A stretch of 64,000 nt of DNA. Origin: Lepidurus packardi (taxonomy: Eukaryota > Arthropoda > Branchiopoda > Notostraca > Triopsidae). Numbering within the stretch: position 1 is the first letter of the stretch; each line of letters opens with the position of its first letter. Below are positions 54,201-64,000 of the stretch, in pieces. The stretch covers positions 1,426,001-1,490,000 of the forward strand of contig JAKZAN010000007.1 of assembly GCA_023053545.1 (NCBI GenBank), read 5' to 3'. The notes beneath the pieces are model-generated. The model did not search any database, was not told where the DNA came from, and saw only the letters and a list, made by a program, of their open reading frames with translations. Both the position numbers and the translations under genes were made by a program.

Positions 54201-57200
54201 AGGACAATATCGCTCACACTAACACCTTACCGTCGCTACCAGCACTCCAAAGCCAGAGCCAATACTGGGCGACGGTGAATATGAATGCTGATACCGGCAC
54301 CGCCCTCTCTTCATCACCGTCAACAATAACAGCAGGAGCAAGCAGTCCTGAAACATCTGCGTCATTCGCACCTCCCTTCCGGCAGACGTCTAGTGTTTCG
54401 CCCACGCAACGGTCACTCTCACCAGAATTGCCGTTACCTCCGCCGCCACCTTTACTCAATACGAGTGCCATTCTCATGGACGTAAGTGAAGATGACCCGT
54501 TGCCTCCACCTCCTTCGCCTTTAGATGTGACATTGACCATGCCAACATCAGCCTCGAATCTGTAAGTACGATCTAAAAGGGAATAGCGAACAAACATCCT
54601 GTGTTCTTTTGCTCGTGTGGTTTATCCCGGCACTAAAACTGGAAATTTGGCTCGCGGTTATCATGTTCGTGATGATCCGTTTTGTTTTTACACGTAAATC
54701 GGGAGACGTGACAACGCTCAGTTGTATAGCAGCACATTTTGCAATGGATTTGGGAGGTTGAAAAGAAGAATTGAGCGGAAATTGAGCATGCTGAATGACA
54801 GGAAAATCCCCAAACCGCAGTGTTTAAAAGAACCGGAACGACGGCAGGATAAATAGTCCCTAATATTCGCAGTCATATTCAAGTCTATCAGTAGGAAAGA
54901 TCAAGCCAGGGAACAGTTTTATTGCCCTGATCCAGCATCCCAGGAACATTATTGCTCCTAACCTCTCCGTAATAAACAAGTGTCGTGTAGTAGTGACAAA
55001 GTCCTCTTCGTTAGGGAACCTTTTTTTGTTTGTGTGTGTTAGATGGTATAACAGGTAATGAAGAAAATCGGGGTAAATTTAAACTGATACCTATCGCGGT
55101 TTTGATAAAGAATAGCCAAGTGTCAGTGCTGTCACATTGTTGCCAGGAACTGCAGGTTTTATGGAGCGTTCAACGACGCCAATAAGATTGAACAGATTAC
55201 CCGTGAGAGAGGAAAGGGTTCCTTTCCTAAGCTTCCTTACAAATTCCAAATTCCCTCCAGATTTGCTTTCCTGTTCGTACTAAATGGAAGCCTCAGTAGG
55301 ATTACAAACTTAGTTTCTGCTTCGTAATAGCCAGAGCTTATTTTTTTTCCCAGAAAAGAAAAGAGCCATACCACAAAGTGTCAGGGAAAAACGAAAAAAA
55401 AAATCCCATAATTTTCGAATTATTATTCAAGTAGGACTTGGACCTTGGCATGGCCTAAGGTGGAGCTAGAGAGAACGGGTAGGATTTCCAATGGAAACTT
55501 GTCCGGTTTGGAGCGGTCTCCATTCCTTTTTTTCCTTTTTATAATGTTGCCTTGTTCCTTTTAAAAAATGGGTGCATGTTAATCACGGTACCATACAGTA
55601 TGAAGTCTGTCTAGACCGTCAGTACGAGCACCCAAAAGGGAGAAAAAGGGTTATTCTTAGGAAATATCCGGGATATGTGTTTTAAGCGATACGGAAGGTT
55701 TGTTTGAGAAAGGGAAAATATAGCCTATACAATTTGGGCTTAGAGTCCAGGCGTAGCTCGTGTTCTTATAGTTGTTAACATAATTCATCTGCGACAACCA
55801 GCTCTAAAAATGGATATTTTATTCTGTTTTCTTCCCTGAACACAGGACGTATCATAAAGAATCCTACATGGTCCATTGTAAATCTGCATCGGCCCAACGG
55901 CTGCTCAATGCATCGCCTTCGAATATCGAGACGTCTGTTTCTCCTGGAGGTAAGCTTTTCTTTTTCAGAAAGAAAAGGGAGAATGCGGGGAAACCAATTT
56001 CTAACGTCTCATTTTAATTTATGGGTTTTTGAATTTCGTTTACAGGCTGGGAGAGGCAACACAATATTCGCTCCACGGGTACGACATTGGTTTTCAGTTC
56101 TGATGAGTTGAAGGGAGTGGAAAAACCCGAAACGAACGAACAGGAAGCCAGCACAACGAAGCTTAATAATCCTCCTACTTTACAACACACGTATCGATCT
56201 GTTCCGTACGTTAATGCGGACAGGTTTGCGTATTTACGAAAAGTCAGCAATGGAGAAGGCTTAACCAAGCCTCGAAGCCCTGCATCGGATCCAATTAACA
56301 GTTCATCCACTACCGAGTTGGAAAACGACATCAACAAAGCTCTGTCTTCCACTAACATTAGCACGAACGAAAGGGTCATTTCGAATCCTAGCGAAGAAAC
56401 GTCGACTGTGATATCCACCGTGCACTTAACCGTAGCCGACCTGGACAAAAACAAGGAAGACTCCTCACAACATTTAACGATCCCGTCTTCGCAGCCGCTG
56501 TTGTCAAATGGCTTTGATACGCTTGTCGCCAACACAAACCGAGGAAGTATACGGCGAACGAAGAAACCTGAAGAAATCGAGTGCGAACAACTGTCCCTGG
56601 AGTTAGCCAATCATTTGTCGCCTTCAGATAAACTGCGTGCTCTTCTAGCAGGTATGTCGACCTTTTCCTGAATTCGAAAGAAAAGATTCAATATCACCTT
56701 CTATTTCTTTTTGAAAAGGTCCCAGTCCGCATCATTTGACTCCAGCTCATTATGTTGAAGAATTGTTTTCAGTTCGGTTAGCATCGCCTAGTCTACCTGC
56801 ACAGCGGCTTGACGATTCTTCCGACCATTCTCTACCACCTCGGTAAGCGCCGTTTTATCCCCTTTGTGAAAAACTTCGGTTATTACCGTTAAAGTACGTC
56901 ATTGGGTCGAAAGTTCGTTGTTATGGGTGCCAAAGTATAGCATAACTTGTAACGAGGGTCATGAAACCGAGCGAGAAGGTACGGAACATACGGACGACCT
57001 TGGCAATCATGGGAAACTGGAACACGAAGGCGGTTTCGTTTCTAATCACGTTCCCTGCTATGTCCGTTTCATTGCCTTTGTTTCCGACTCTTTCCTCTTC
57101 TTATTGCCAATCCTGCCTCCTATTTTTTTTAACAAAAGAATGCCTTCAAGCCTTTGTAGGACAATCCCATTACGTGTGCATGTCACCAGTTGATTAATTA

Positions 57201-58709
57201 GACAGGCTGGGACACAGACGAGGACCGACTCATTAGCTCCTAGGCCGGGTTTCTTCTCAAGTTATCCTGGGTACTTGGGGCACAGGTGTAAGTGCGTAAG
57301 CGTAACTGTACACGGCCCCAACAGCTGCCAAACATGAATCATTTACTTTCCGTGCCAGCACTTAGTCTCGGGCATGTTTGTAGCGTTGGAATGTGTCAGT
57401 AACAGAACTCCTCCGCTTGACGTAAAGAAGCTGACCTGTAATTTAGCATTTTAGTGCCGTATTTGGTGTCAATACGTCTGTTTGGTAGGTGAGTTCTTGC
57501 TAGTAAAGAGGCTAGCAAGAATCTTGTAGTTTCGTTTGGTCATAGATAGTTTTGAGTTAAAGCTCAAGAAAGTACTGTGCACTCGGTACATTTGCATACA
57601 ATCCTAGACCTTTTGAACCATGTGGGGGCATTTCCCCACGTTTCCCATGACTGGTATAGCCTTAGCGGAGAACCCGTTTGGCGTATGTTGTCTCCCATGC
57701 CTACGTCAAGATTTCTGAATTCTTTGACATTGACTTGTTGGGAACATGGCCCCTAGACAGGCAAGCCAGAAAGGAACTCGAGTCGTGCAAGCCGAGTTAG
57801 TTGAAAGAGTGAACTGAACCCGAAAAGTCGAAAATATGTTTAGCTTAGGGTGCAGAACGGTTAATTAATGGCAGTTTTTTCTCGTATGATCTGTAGAACG
57901 ATCCTGTGTGCCCCTTTGCCTGCGAACTCTTCGTATTTTACCACTTCGGAGCCGATGGCCAAGATGATGAATCGCTACGGCCAAGATATGAACGAGCAAC
58001 AGAGCACTGTTGTGGACACCCAAGCTCTGGCTAAGAAAAAAGTAAAGTAACCTGTGGTTTTCCGTGTCAGTGTTATCTAATAAGCCGGTGGCATTCATTG
58101 TAGGAAGAACTAATGGCGCGCCTTGGTCGTAAGCTGGAGGTTCTGCGAAGCGAGAAGTTAATGGTGCATGAAGAAGTGGAAGCGAACGAAGCTTTGGGCG
58201 CAGCTGTAGCAGCACGTGTGGCGGCCGTGGCTACGCCTTTGGAAGCCAACAAAGTTGCTTTACATGTAGCCGAAGTCGACAAGATCACCGCCCTGTTGTT
58301 AGCACTGGCTGGACGCCTAGCCCGAGCGCAAAACGCTTTACAGTGTTTGCCAGCGCATGCCGATCCACAAGAAAAAGTAAGGGCTTACATCATTTGACAG
58401 AGTTGTAAGAAAGATTGAATTTATGGTTTCTTTCTGTACTTGTAGGCAACCTTGGAGAGTAAGAGGGACAAGTTGGCGGAGCAATTAGACGAAGCCAAGT
58501 TTCTGAACGAAAACATAGAAAAACGTAGTCGCCAAGTAGCCTTGTTGTTGTCCAAGTACTTCAGCAACGAAGAATTCGCCGATTATGATCATTTCGTTAC
58601 TATGAAAGCCAAGCTCGTCATGGATTCGCGAGAAATTGACGACAAAATCAAGCTAGGCGAAGAGCAGCTGGCTGCTTTGAAAGAAACCATGGTTATCAAA
58701 CGCTCTTGA
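33191..58709 (+). CDS. shroom: Shroom-family cytoskeletal scaffold with C-terminal ASD2 domain
   Basis: Shroom proteins bind F-actin and recruit Rho kinase through ASD2 to activate myosin II and drive apical constriction. Exons: 33191-33279, 37273-38307, 46696-49378, 50986-51047, 53839-54561, 55846-55949, 56046-56651, 56719-56842, 57897-58041, 58104-58376 and 58446-58709. Every junction keeps frame, giving about 2,035 aa. Exons 8-11 code ASD2 (about residues 1830-2030), a coiled-coil: EELMARLGRKLEVLRSEK, then LESKRDKLAEQLDEAKFLNE, then LLLSKYFSNEEFADYDHF. The rest is Ser/Pro-rich and disordered, with poly-Pro stretches (SSPPPPPPVRD, LPPPPPLL) suited to SH3/EVH1/profilin partners, a poly-Ala run from a GCA repeat, and four Tyr-X-Asn-type motifs at Y180-Y270. 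There is no PDZ domain in this model. Exon 1 (MMATKRDKKALFPFIKPKG, then KKDIQELR) rests on its ATG, an upstream in-frame stop, a GTAAGA donor and matching phase. Other 5' exons may exist. Confidence 0.9.
33280..37272 (+). other. Shroom intron 1
   Basis: About 4 kb, from donor GTAAGA to a T-rich acceptor ending TTTTTTTTAG. AT-rich with several A/T homopolymers (notably near 36538 and 36713). No gene on either strand is recognisable. Confidence 0.6.
37670..37695 (+). repeat. GCA/CAG trinucleotide repeat in Shroom coding sequence
   Basis: About eight GCA units, read in frame as a run of Ala (SAAAAAAAVPAAS). The repeat is short and nearly pure, so its length may vary between individuals. Confidence 0.9.
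40027..40046 (+). repeat. (TTTA)n microsatellite
   Basis: About four to five TTTA units within Shroom intron 2. Confidence 0.85.
45259..45295 (+). repeat. T-rich run followed by a 16-base G homopolymer
   Basis: Two T runs broken by single A, then G16 at 45280-45295. A G run of this length can form a G-quadruplex and is a common site of sequencing-length error. It lies in Shroom intron 2 on the transcribed (sense) strand. Confidence 0.9.
49379..50985 (+). other. Shroom intron 3
   Basis: 1.6-kb intron between Lys-Asn-Lys and the 62-nt exon. Phase 0, donor GTAAGC, acceptor TTACCTAG. Several short open frames on both strands show no domain. Confidence 0.7.
51048..53838 (+). other. Shroom intron 5' of the 53839 exon
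   Basis: 2.8-kb intron, donor GTAAAA after the 62-nt exon and acceptor AATTCCAG. It contains a perfect 23-bp tandem duplication at 51490-51535. No gene recognised. Confidence 0.7.
51490..51535 (+). repeat. Perfect tandem duplication, 2 x 23 bp
   Basis: The unit, which starts TGCATCATCC and ends CATCTCTC, occurs twice head to tail at 51490-51512 and 51513-51535 with no difference. Perfect identity in an intron suggests a recent slippage event. Confidence 0.92.
54562..55845 (+). other. Shroom intron before the 55846 exon
   Basis: 1.3-kb intron, donor GTAAGT, acceptor CTGAACACAG. AT-rich, with no coding or structural signal seen. Confidence 0.7.
56843..57896 (+). other. Shroom intron just before the ASD2 exons
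   Basis: 1.05-kb intron, donor GTAAGC, acceptor ATCTGTAG. It contains a 10-bp perfect inverted repeat at 57494-57521. The neighbouring introns in this 3' part of the gene are only about 60-100 nt. Confidence 0.7.
57494..57521. repeat. Short perfect inverted repeat (hairpin)
   Basis: TTCTTGCTAG at 57494-57503 and its exact complement CTAGCAAGAA at 57512-57521, with an 8-nt spacer. In RNA this would form a compact stem-loop. It is too short to call a microRNA precursor. Confidence 0.8.
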
Positions 58710-59153
58710 TAATTGTCATTTTGCCTTGTTGGATGACGAGGAGAATGACCATAGTTGTTTTCAAACCATGTGCCAATCATATCTTGTTTTTATTACTGGC
58801 CTATTTTCCCGATCTCCCTGTTTTAGCAGCATCGTTTGCAGCTTCTCTTTATAAATTTTTGGTACTTTCTCAACTTGAAAATCGGCTGATAATCGTAAAC
58901 GCGCTGCCTAGTAAGCGTGCTGCCTTTTCTGACGTACCAAGTGCAAATGTTTTCACGGTTAAAGACTTTTTTTTACAAGAGGCTTTTGGGAAGAAAGATT
59001 CAAGTATATTTGCTTTTTGCCTGGACTGTATATATATATATATCCTTATTGTATATGTAATATAGGTCAACTCTGCTTTTCGTTGAAGTTCGCCTGGAGT
59101 CAACATTTTTCGTGTCTTTTCTACTAGATTTCCCAGTGCAGCTAGACACGCCA
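58710..59153. other. Convergent 3' flanks of Shroom and GNPDA
   Basis: 444 bp between two stop codons that face each other. It must hold both 3' untranslated regions, which may overlap. A (TA)n stretch lies near 59028-59043. No canonical AATAAA was found for Shroom. Confidence 0.6.
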
Positions 59154-60536
59154 TCACACAGGCGTGATCACGGCGTCCAATGGATCTACCAGCTTACTGT
59201 GCACTTCCCACAAGTTCTAAGGCGAAAAAGAGGAGCAAATAGTTAGATTTTTTTTTTAAAATTACCGAACATATATGAAGTTGATAACAGGTTAGTAACA
59301 AGTTATTAGTAGTTGGTGAAATAGACGCGGACATCCTAACGTGCTTGAAAGTGTTTGAGGTGAATTAAAAGATTGGTCTAGAGGACGAACAACCTTGTTA
59401 CTGGGACCCACAAACTATCTAACCTCAGTGAGCAGTATTGTCGCAAGGTTCCACATCTTCTATCAATTGATTATGGACGGTCCAGAGATTCTATTAGCAT
59501 GTTTACTTGATAAATGGTGTCCAAAAACCGCAGCATCGTTTGCTTGCAATTGGCAATTTTAGAACAAACGTAGCTTACCTTGAAGTATTTCACCGTTTTG
59601 ACTCGTAATTCAAGGGTAGCATCTTCGTCGCAAATAAGTAAAGCTTTCTTGTGTTGCTGGACGGCAGACACAGTCCACATATGGTTGACGCCTTCTTCGA
59701 CGGTTTTGTACAGCGCGAAAGCTTTATGCGCGCCCGTAACTAGAACCATGACCTAGGGCAAACAGAATCGATACACTCTGTCTTTACTGAAACCGTACAT
59801 TATTTGTTTCTTACTTCTTCGGCATCCATGACAGTTCCGACGCCAACGGTTAAGGCTTGCTTGGGAACCTTGGTCAGGTCATGATTAAAGAAGCGCGCGT
59901 TAGCAATTATAGTATCCTGATTTAAGGTTTTAAGTCGAGTTCGCGACACCAAAGAAGAGCCTGGCTCATTAAAAGCAATGTGGCCATCAGGCCCAATTCC
60001 TCCAATGAAAAGATGAATGCCTCCCGCTTTAGAGATACGTCTTTCATAGTCTTCGCATTCAGCTTGCAGATCAGCCGCGTTGCCATCCAAGATGTTCACG
60101 TTATCCGGCACAATATCAATGTGCTTGAAGAAGTTATTCCACATAAAGTAATGATAGCTCTCCGGATGATCTCTTGGCAAGCCTTAGGAAATGCGTGAAT
60201 AAGACACGTACTGGGTAAAGTGCACTGACAGTTGTCTTTTCTATGAATCTTACCCACGTACTCATCCATGTTGAACGTAGTTACGTATTTGAAAGAGACA
60301 CGTCGCTGTTGGTGGAATTCAATCAGTTTCTTGTACATTCCCAATGGAGTGCTCCCTTTAAGACGTTATCGTATTACCATTTAGGCATCACACGCATAGT
60401 GGTAAGATTTACCTGTAGGGAGACCCAAAACAAAATGCTTTTCCGGCCCGGGCTGAAAATCTTTAATCCGTTTGAGCACATAACGAGCAGCCCAGTCCGA
60501 AACTTGATCACTGTTATCAAGAATTACAAGACGCAT
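59154..60536 (-). CDS. Gnpda: Glucosamine-6-phosphate isomerase/deaminase (GNPDA)
   Basis: Cytosolic enzyme converting glucosamine-6-phosphate to fructose-6-phosphate and ammonia, linking amino-sugar turnover to glycolysis. Exons: 60536-60413, 60355-60254, 60182-59815, 59752-59579 and 59216-59154. All phases agree, giving 276 aa, the length of animal GNPDA2. Family motifs appear in order: [10 protein letters not shown] start, [11 protein letters not shown] sugar-phosphate loop (split by intron 1), [19 protein letters not shown] with the catalytic-region Asp, [18 protein letters not shown] with the catalytic His, [20 protein letters not shown], and [12 protein letters not shown]. The last exon ([20 protein letters not shown]) aligns with the animal VHNKLVDPL tail, and no long C-terminal extension follows. 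All expected key residues are present. It stands head to head with the deacetylase that makes its substrate, and tail to tail with Shroom, 444 bp away. Confidence 0.96.
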
Positions 60537-61186
60537 TTTTAATGCGTATCAAGGCTTGCGGTCAGCTACAGTACGAAAGTTGAGACCTTGTGAAGAGTAA
60601 GAAGGTGTTGAAGAACAACTAAAAATGCTTGCCTTAGTTACTTGATGTTGGCGTTTGAAGAGAGCTTTAGCTGATAGGAGCTAAGTAGGGATAGACGGCT
60701 CTTGCTGGATGCTAGATTACACTTGTATTGAATAACAAAATGTTGTTTGGCCCAGATTTCTCCTTGGCGTGTGTGCCAGCTAGCAAACAATCTCCTACGT
60801 CTTCGCGTAAATACAAACTAATGTATAACCCATTTTAGTACCAGTTTTGCAGAAAGTTGTTTGACCTGCCCTTCGGACGGTAACGCCCACAATCGTTCTT
60901 CGACACTACCCTTCACTACGTAACCACGTAACCGCCGGGCAGCCGCACTGAACACCGCGATAAAGCCCGCCCGTAGTGCAGATAAGCCAATCAAAAGGAA
61001 ATGGAAAAGGGCGAAAATACTTTTGTTTTCCCTTGTCTACAAGGAACGTGATGTTCTTCAATCATGTGGCTTCCTTTTCGGTCTACCCGTGCCTGTATTT
61101 TATGTTATTTTATGTATGTGAAGACAGTCGCTTCGTTGTTCAGAGAACAATCGACCGAAAAAACAGTTTTCTTATAAGGTGGTACT
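60537..61186. promoter_or_regulatory. Shared divergent promoter region of GNPDA and AMDHD2
   Basis: 650 bp separate the two divergent start codons, so both promoters must lie here unless untranslated exons extend elsewhere. The centre (about 60880-60975) is GC-richer than its flanks. It carries a tandem 8-mer ACGTAACC at 60918-60933, which on the other strand gives two TTACGT bZIP/CRE-like half-sites, and a CCCGCCCG GC-box-like motif near 60966. No TATA box is evident. Shared control is inferred from layout. Confidence 0.6.
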
Positions 61187-62869
61187 ATGGAGAAGGATGC
61201 AGTGATTCAGTTCCGACATTGCCGCATCCTGAGGGACCATAATATAGTAAAAGAAGACATTTGGACTCGTGGAGGAAAGATTATTAATCCCGAGCCTTTA
61301 TTTTTCGACGAGAAGCGTAACGCAGACATCCAGATTGATTGTCACAATGCCTTGATCGCACCTGGCTTTATTGATTTGCAAATTAACGGTAAATTCGAAC
61401 CAAACGAAATTACATTAACTTAGTATGTTCTTTGTGACTAGGTGGCTTTGGAGTCGATTTTTCCAATCAAGAAAATGACATTCAGGAAGGGGTTCGAAAA
61501 GTGGCCCAAGGAGTTCTGGCTGATGGCGTAACATCTTTTTGCCCTACAATCGTTACATCGCCTCCTTGTATCTATTATGAGGTGAATCAGATTTATAGCC
61601 TAATTCGTTTAAACAAGTTTGAATTACAAGCAGGTTATACCCAAAATTCCTAAACAAGCTGGAAGCTCGCAAGGAGCGGAAGTCTTGGGAGTTCATGTAG
61701 AAGGGCCATTTATAAGTCCGAGCAAAAAGGGCGCCCACGATACGCGCTATATGAGAGACTTTTCCCAGGTGAGTTGGCAGTTTTTTGTTTTCAAGATTTT
61801 CTCTAGCATGAAAAATTTGAATACTACTGCGCAGGGATTTGAAGTGCTTACAGAAGTTTATGGAAATTTGGATAATTTACGCATTGTCACCCTGGCTCCC
61901 GAACTGCCTGGTGCTTTGGAAATCATTCCTCAGCTAACCGAGAAAGGAATTACTGTTTCATTAGGTAATAATCCAGCTTTTAAGGTCCTCTTTTTCTTTT
62001 TCAAGTTAACTGCTTTTCCCTAATTAGGTCACTCCATCGGTAATTTAAGTGAAGGAGAGAAAGCTGTCCAGCGTGGAGCGATGTTCATTACGCATCTCTT
62101 CAATGCTATGTTACCAGTAATGCTTCGTTGCAGTTTTTGTTTGTTTCTTTTTTTTAAGAAAGAAGAAGAAAGCTTTCTTTACTTCGTTTCGGTAGTTTCA
62201 TCATCGAGACCCTGGATTAGTGGGCTTGTTATCATCCGATGCCATTCCTGAAGGAAAAACTATGTATTATGGAATAATAGCGGATGGTATTCATACACAT
62301 CCTGCGGCTTTACGCATTGCCCATCGCACACATCCCAAGGGTAATAAGTAGCATTGTTTCGGAATTTTTGTTTTTTATTTTTTTATTTATACCATTTTGT
62401 ACGTGTTCAGGACTTGTACTGGTCACAGATGCCATGTCAGCTTTGGGTTTAAAACCTGGGCGCTATAACCTAGGTTCTCAAGAAGTGGATGTGACTGATG
62501 ATAGCGCCTACGTAGCGGGAACCAAAATCTTGTGCGGAAGTATCGCTCGTATGGATAAATGTGTTAGAGAATTTAAAAGTGCAACACGTAACACAACAGC
62601 TTGAAGAGGGTTTTCTCTGAAACGTATACATACATTTCCTTACGTATTTAGGTTGCTCCATTGTTGAAGCCTTGGAAGCTGCCACGCTACACCCTGCTTT
62701 AACTATCGGTCTTGAAAAAAAGAAAGGGACGCTTGATTTTGGTGCTGATGCAGATTTTGTATTCTTGGGACCTAACTTGGAGGTTAGGTCAACATGGATT
62801 GCGAGCGAACAGGTCTACCAAAACCAGGATAGCATCGCACCTATCATATCACACGTCGACAAATTCTAA
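61187..62869 (+). CDS. Amdhd2: N-acetylglucosamine-6-phosphate deacetylase (AMDHD2)
   Basis: Metal-dependent amidohydrolase removing acetate from GlcNAc-6-phosphate. In animals it opposes the hexosamine pathway and salvages amino sugars. Exons: 61187-61388, 61442-61581, 61634-61768, 61835-61964, 62028-62116, 62196-62340, 62411-62587 and 62652-62869. Phases agree throughout, giving about 411 aa against 409 in human. Motifs in order: [44 protein letters not shown] (metal-ligand Glu), [14 protein letters not shown] and [18 protein letters not shown] (metal-ligand His residues), [32 protein letters not shown] (catalytic Asp), [17 protein letters not shown]. Introns are tiny (52-79 nt). One small oddity: the codon across the last junction reads Arg, giving ATRCS where human has ATGCS. 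Its product is the substrate of the divergent neighbour. Confidence 0.96.
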
Positions 62870-63083
62870 ATAGACATTATTAATACATCTACTATATTAG
62901 GCAATGTAACAGCTGAACTCAGCATGTTTTATTGTTGTCCGCATTGTAATATCATAAAAGGCAGTTACAAATTCCCTCTCCCTAAACTAGCATTTATAAA
63001 AGTAATACGTAAAACGAGACAAGCACTCTTAGGCAGCTCTAGAGAATGTCATGGTTTAAAGCGAGATTTTACAACCTTAGCTT

Positions 63084-64000
63084 TCAGGGTTTGCCGAACT
63101 GTTCAATGTTCAATAATATCAGGGAAGTCTCCCAAAGTTTCTTTTGTTGTTCCAAATCTTGAGCACGAGGATTGGGTTTCACAACTTGACAGTTTTCCAC
63201 ATAACTGCCCCTCAAACCTTCCACTTCCGCCGACAGAGCCGTGTACAAACTGGTGTCGGCACCCTCAGCCTCGTTCTAGACAAAAGTGTGAATATTGAGC
63301 ATGTTATAATTTTGGGTTACTTACTATAAATACGCATCCCATCATGTTGGTCATCATGCGCGCGTACCATGTTTGACGGTACAGGTTAGTTTTGACGATG
63401 CCAGGGTGTAATGCATGGATATGCACATGAGTTCCTTCAGAAGCAAGCTGGGCATCAAGAAAGGAGGTAAACATAATTTGCGCTATTTTTGACATGCCAT
63501 ATGCGGAAACAGGGCTGTAGAACTCTCTGAAACCACAAAAGAAAGTTGGCTTAGAGAAACTAATCATGTCGACTTACTTCATCTGCAGATCGTCGAAATT
63601 TAAATATCCCATGTGATGGGCAGACGACGAAAGATTCACGACTCGTGCAGCTTGTCCTTCTTTGCCTGCGGCTTTCAATTTTGGCATCAGTAAATGGGTT
63701 AAAAGGAAATGCCCCAGGTAGTTCACAGCAAAATGGGACTCAAAACCATCAGCCGTCAAGGCATGCGGCACAAACATAATCCCAGCTTATAAGGACTAAA
63801 TATTAAGCGTGAATTCAGGACGATTTGCGAATACTCTACCATTATTAATGAGAAGATTAATAGGCTGATTTTTCTGCAATATTTTCTCAGCGAAATGCCT
63901 AACGGAATCCATAGAAAAGAGATCTAAATCAATCCATTCCACACTGCTCGATGGTAAGCCACATTTTTTAACGTTATCGAGAAGAATTTCCTTGCTAGCT
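63084..64000 (-). CDS. DHRSX-like short-chain dehydrogenase/reductase, 5' end off the window
   Basis: NAD(P)-dependent SDR. The closest family I recognise is DHRSX, recently linked in mammals to polyprenol/dolichol metabolism. Visible exons: 64000-63840 (open at the right edge), 63785-63578, 63526-63325 and 63275-63084. All phases agree and the introns are only 49-54 nt. The missing 5' part should hold the TGxxxGIG cofactor loop and any membrane anchor. What is seen: [20 protein letters not shown] (NNAG structural motif), [32 protein letters not shown] (catalytic Ser region), SAYGMSK (catalytic Tyr-X3-Lys), [20 protein letters not shown], and a last exon with [20 protein letters not shown] aligning with DHRSX TPDEGAWTSIYAAVTPELEG. 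The protein ends FGKP. Other retinol-dehydrogenase-like SDRs remain possible. It converges on AMDHD2 with 214 bp between the stop codons. Confidence 0.92.

Overview
The window is animal nuclear DNA. It holds seven spliced genes with GT-AG introns, and two of them run off an edge. A TTK-type BTB domain joined to a pipsqueak (psq) helix-turn-helix is an arthropod-style combination, and Dbx, Shroom, a two-LIM CSRP/Mlp protein and GlcNAc-catabolic enzymes fit the same picture. I infer an arthropod (crustacean or chelicerate possible) but cannot name the species. Introns fall into two classes: about 49-80 nt in the housekeeping genes, and 1-8.4 kb in the developmental genes.

Layout. 1-3573 (-): BTB-psq transcription factor, 3' end beyond the left edge. 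3574-9379: gene-free, with CpG-rich patches. 9380-16833 (-): Dbx homeobox gene in four coding exons. Its 5.5-kb last intron carries a 1,059-bp fold-back DNA transposon: two 438-bp inverted arms that read as identical, a 183-bp loop and TTAA duplications. 16834-20679: gene-free. 20680-21613 (-): CSRP/muscle-LIM gene in six exons, with one GC-AG intron. 21614-33190: gene-free. 33191-58709 (+): a Shroom gene of eleven coding exons, about 2,035 aa, with a short PDZ-less N-terminal exon and a C-terminal ASD2 domain. 59154-60536 (-): glucosamine-6-phosphate isomerase. 61187-62869 (+): N-acetylglucosamine-6-phosphate deacetylase. 63084-64000 (-): DHRSX-like short-chain dehydrogenase, 5' end beyond the right edge.

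How the genes relate. The deacetylase and isomerase catalyse consecutive steps, GlcNAc-6-P to GlcN-6-P to fructose-6-P. They stand head to head across 650 bp, an animal analogue of the bacterial nagA-nagB pairing, relevant to chitin, amino-sugar and hexosamine turnover. The two left-hand genes are developmental regulators. CSRP and Shroom both act on actin, but nothing in the sequence shows that they are co-regulated. I built exon models by joining conserved protein segments through splice sites of matching phase. I found no convincing tRNA, rRNA or CRISPR. Apart from the fold-back element there is no clear mobile element, only simple repeats.
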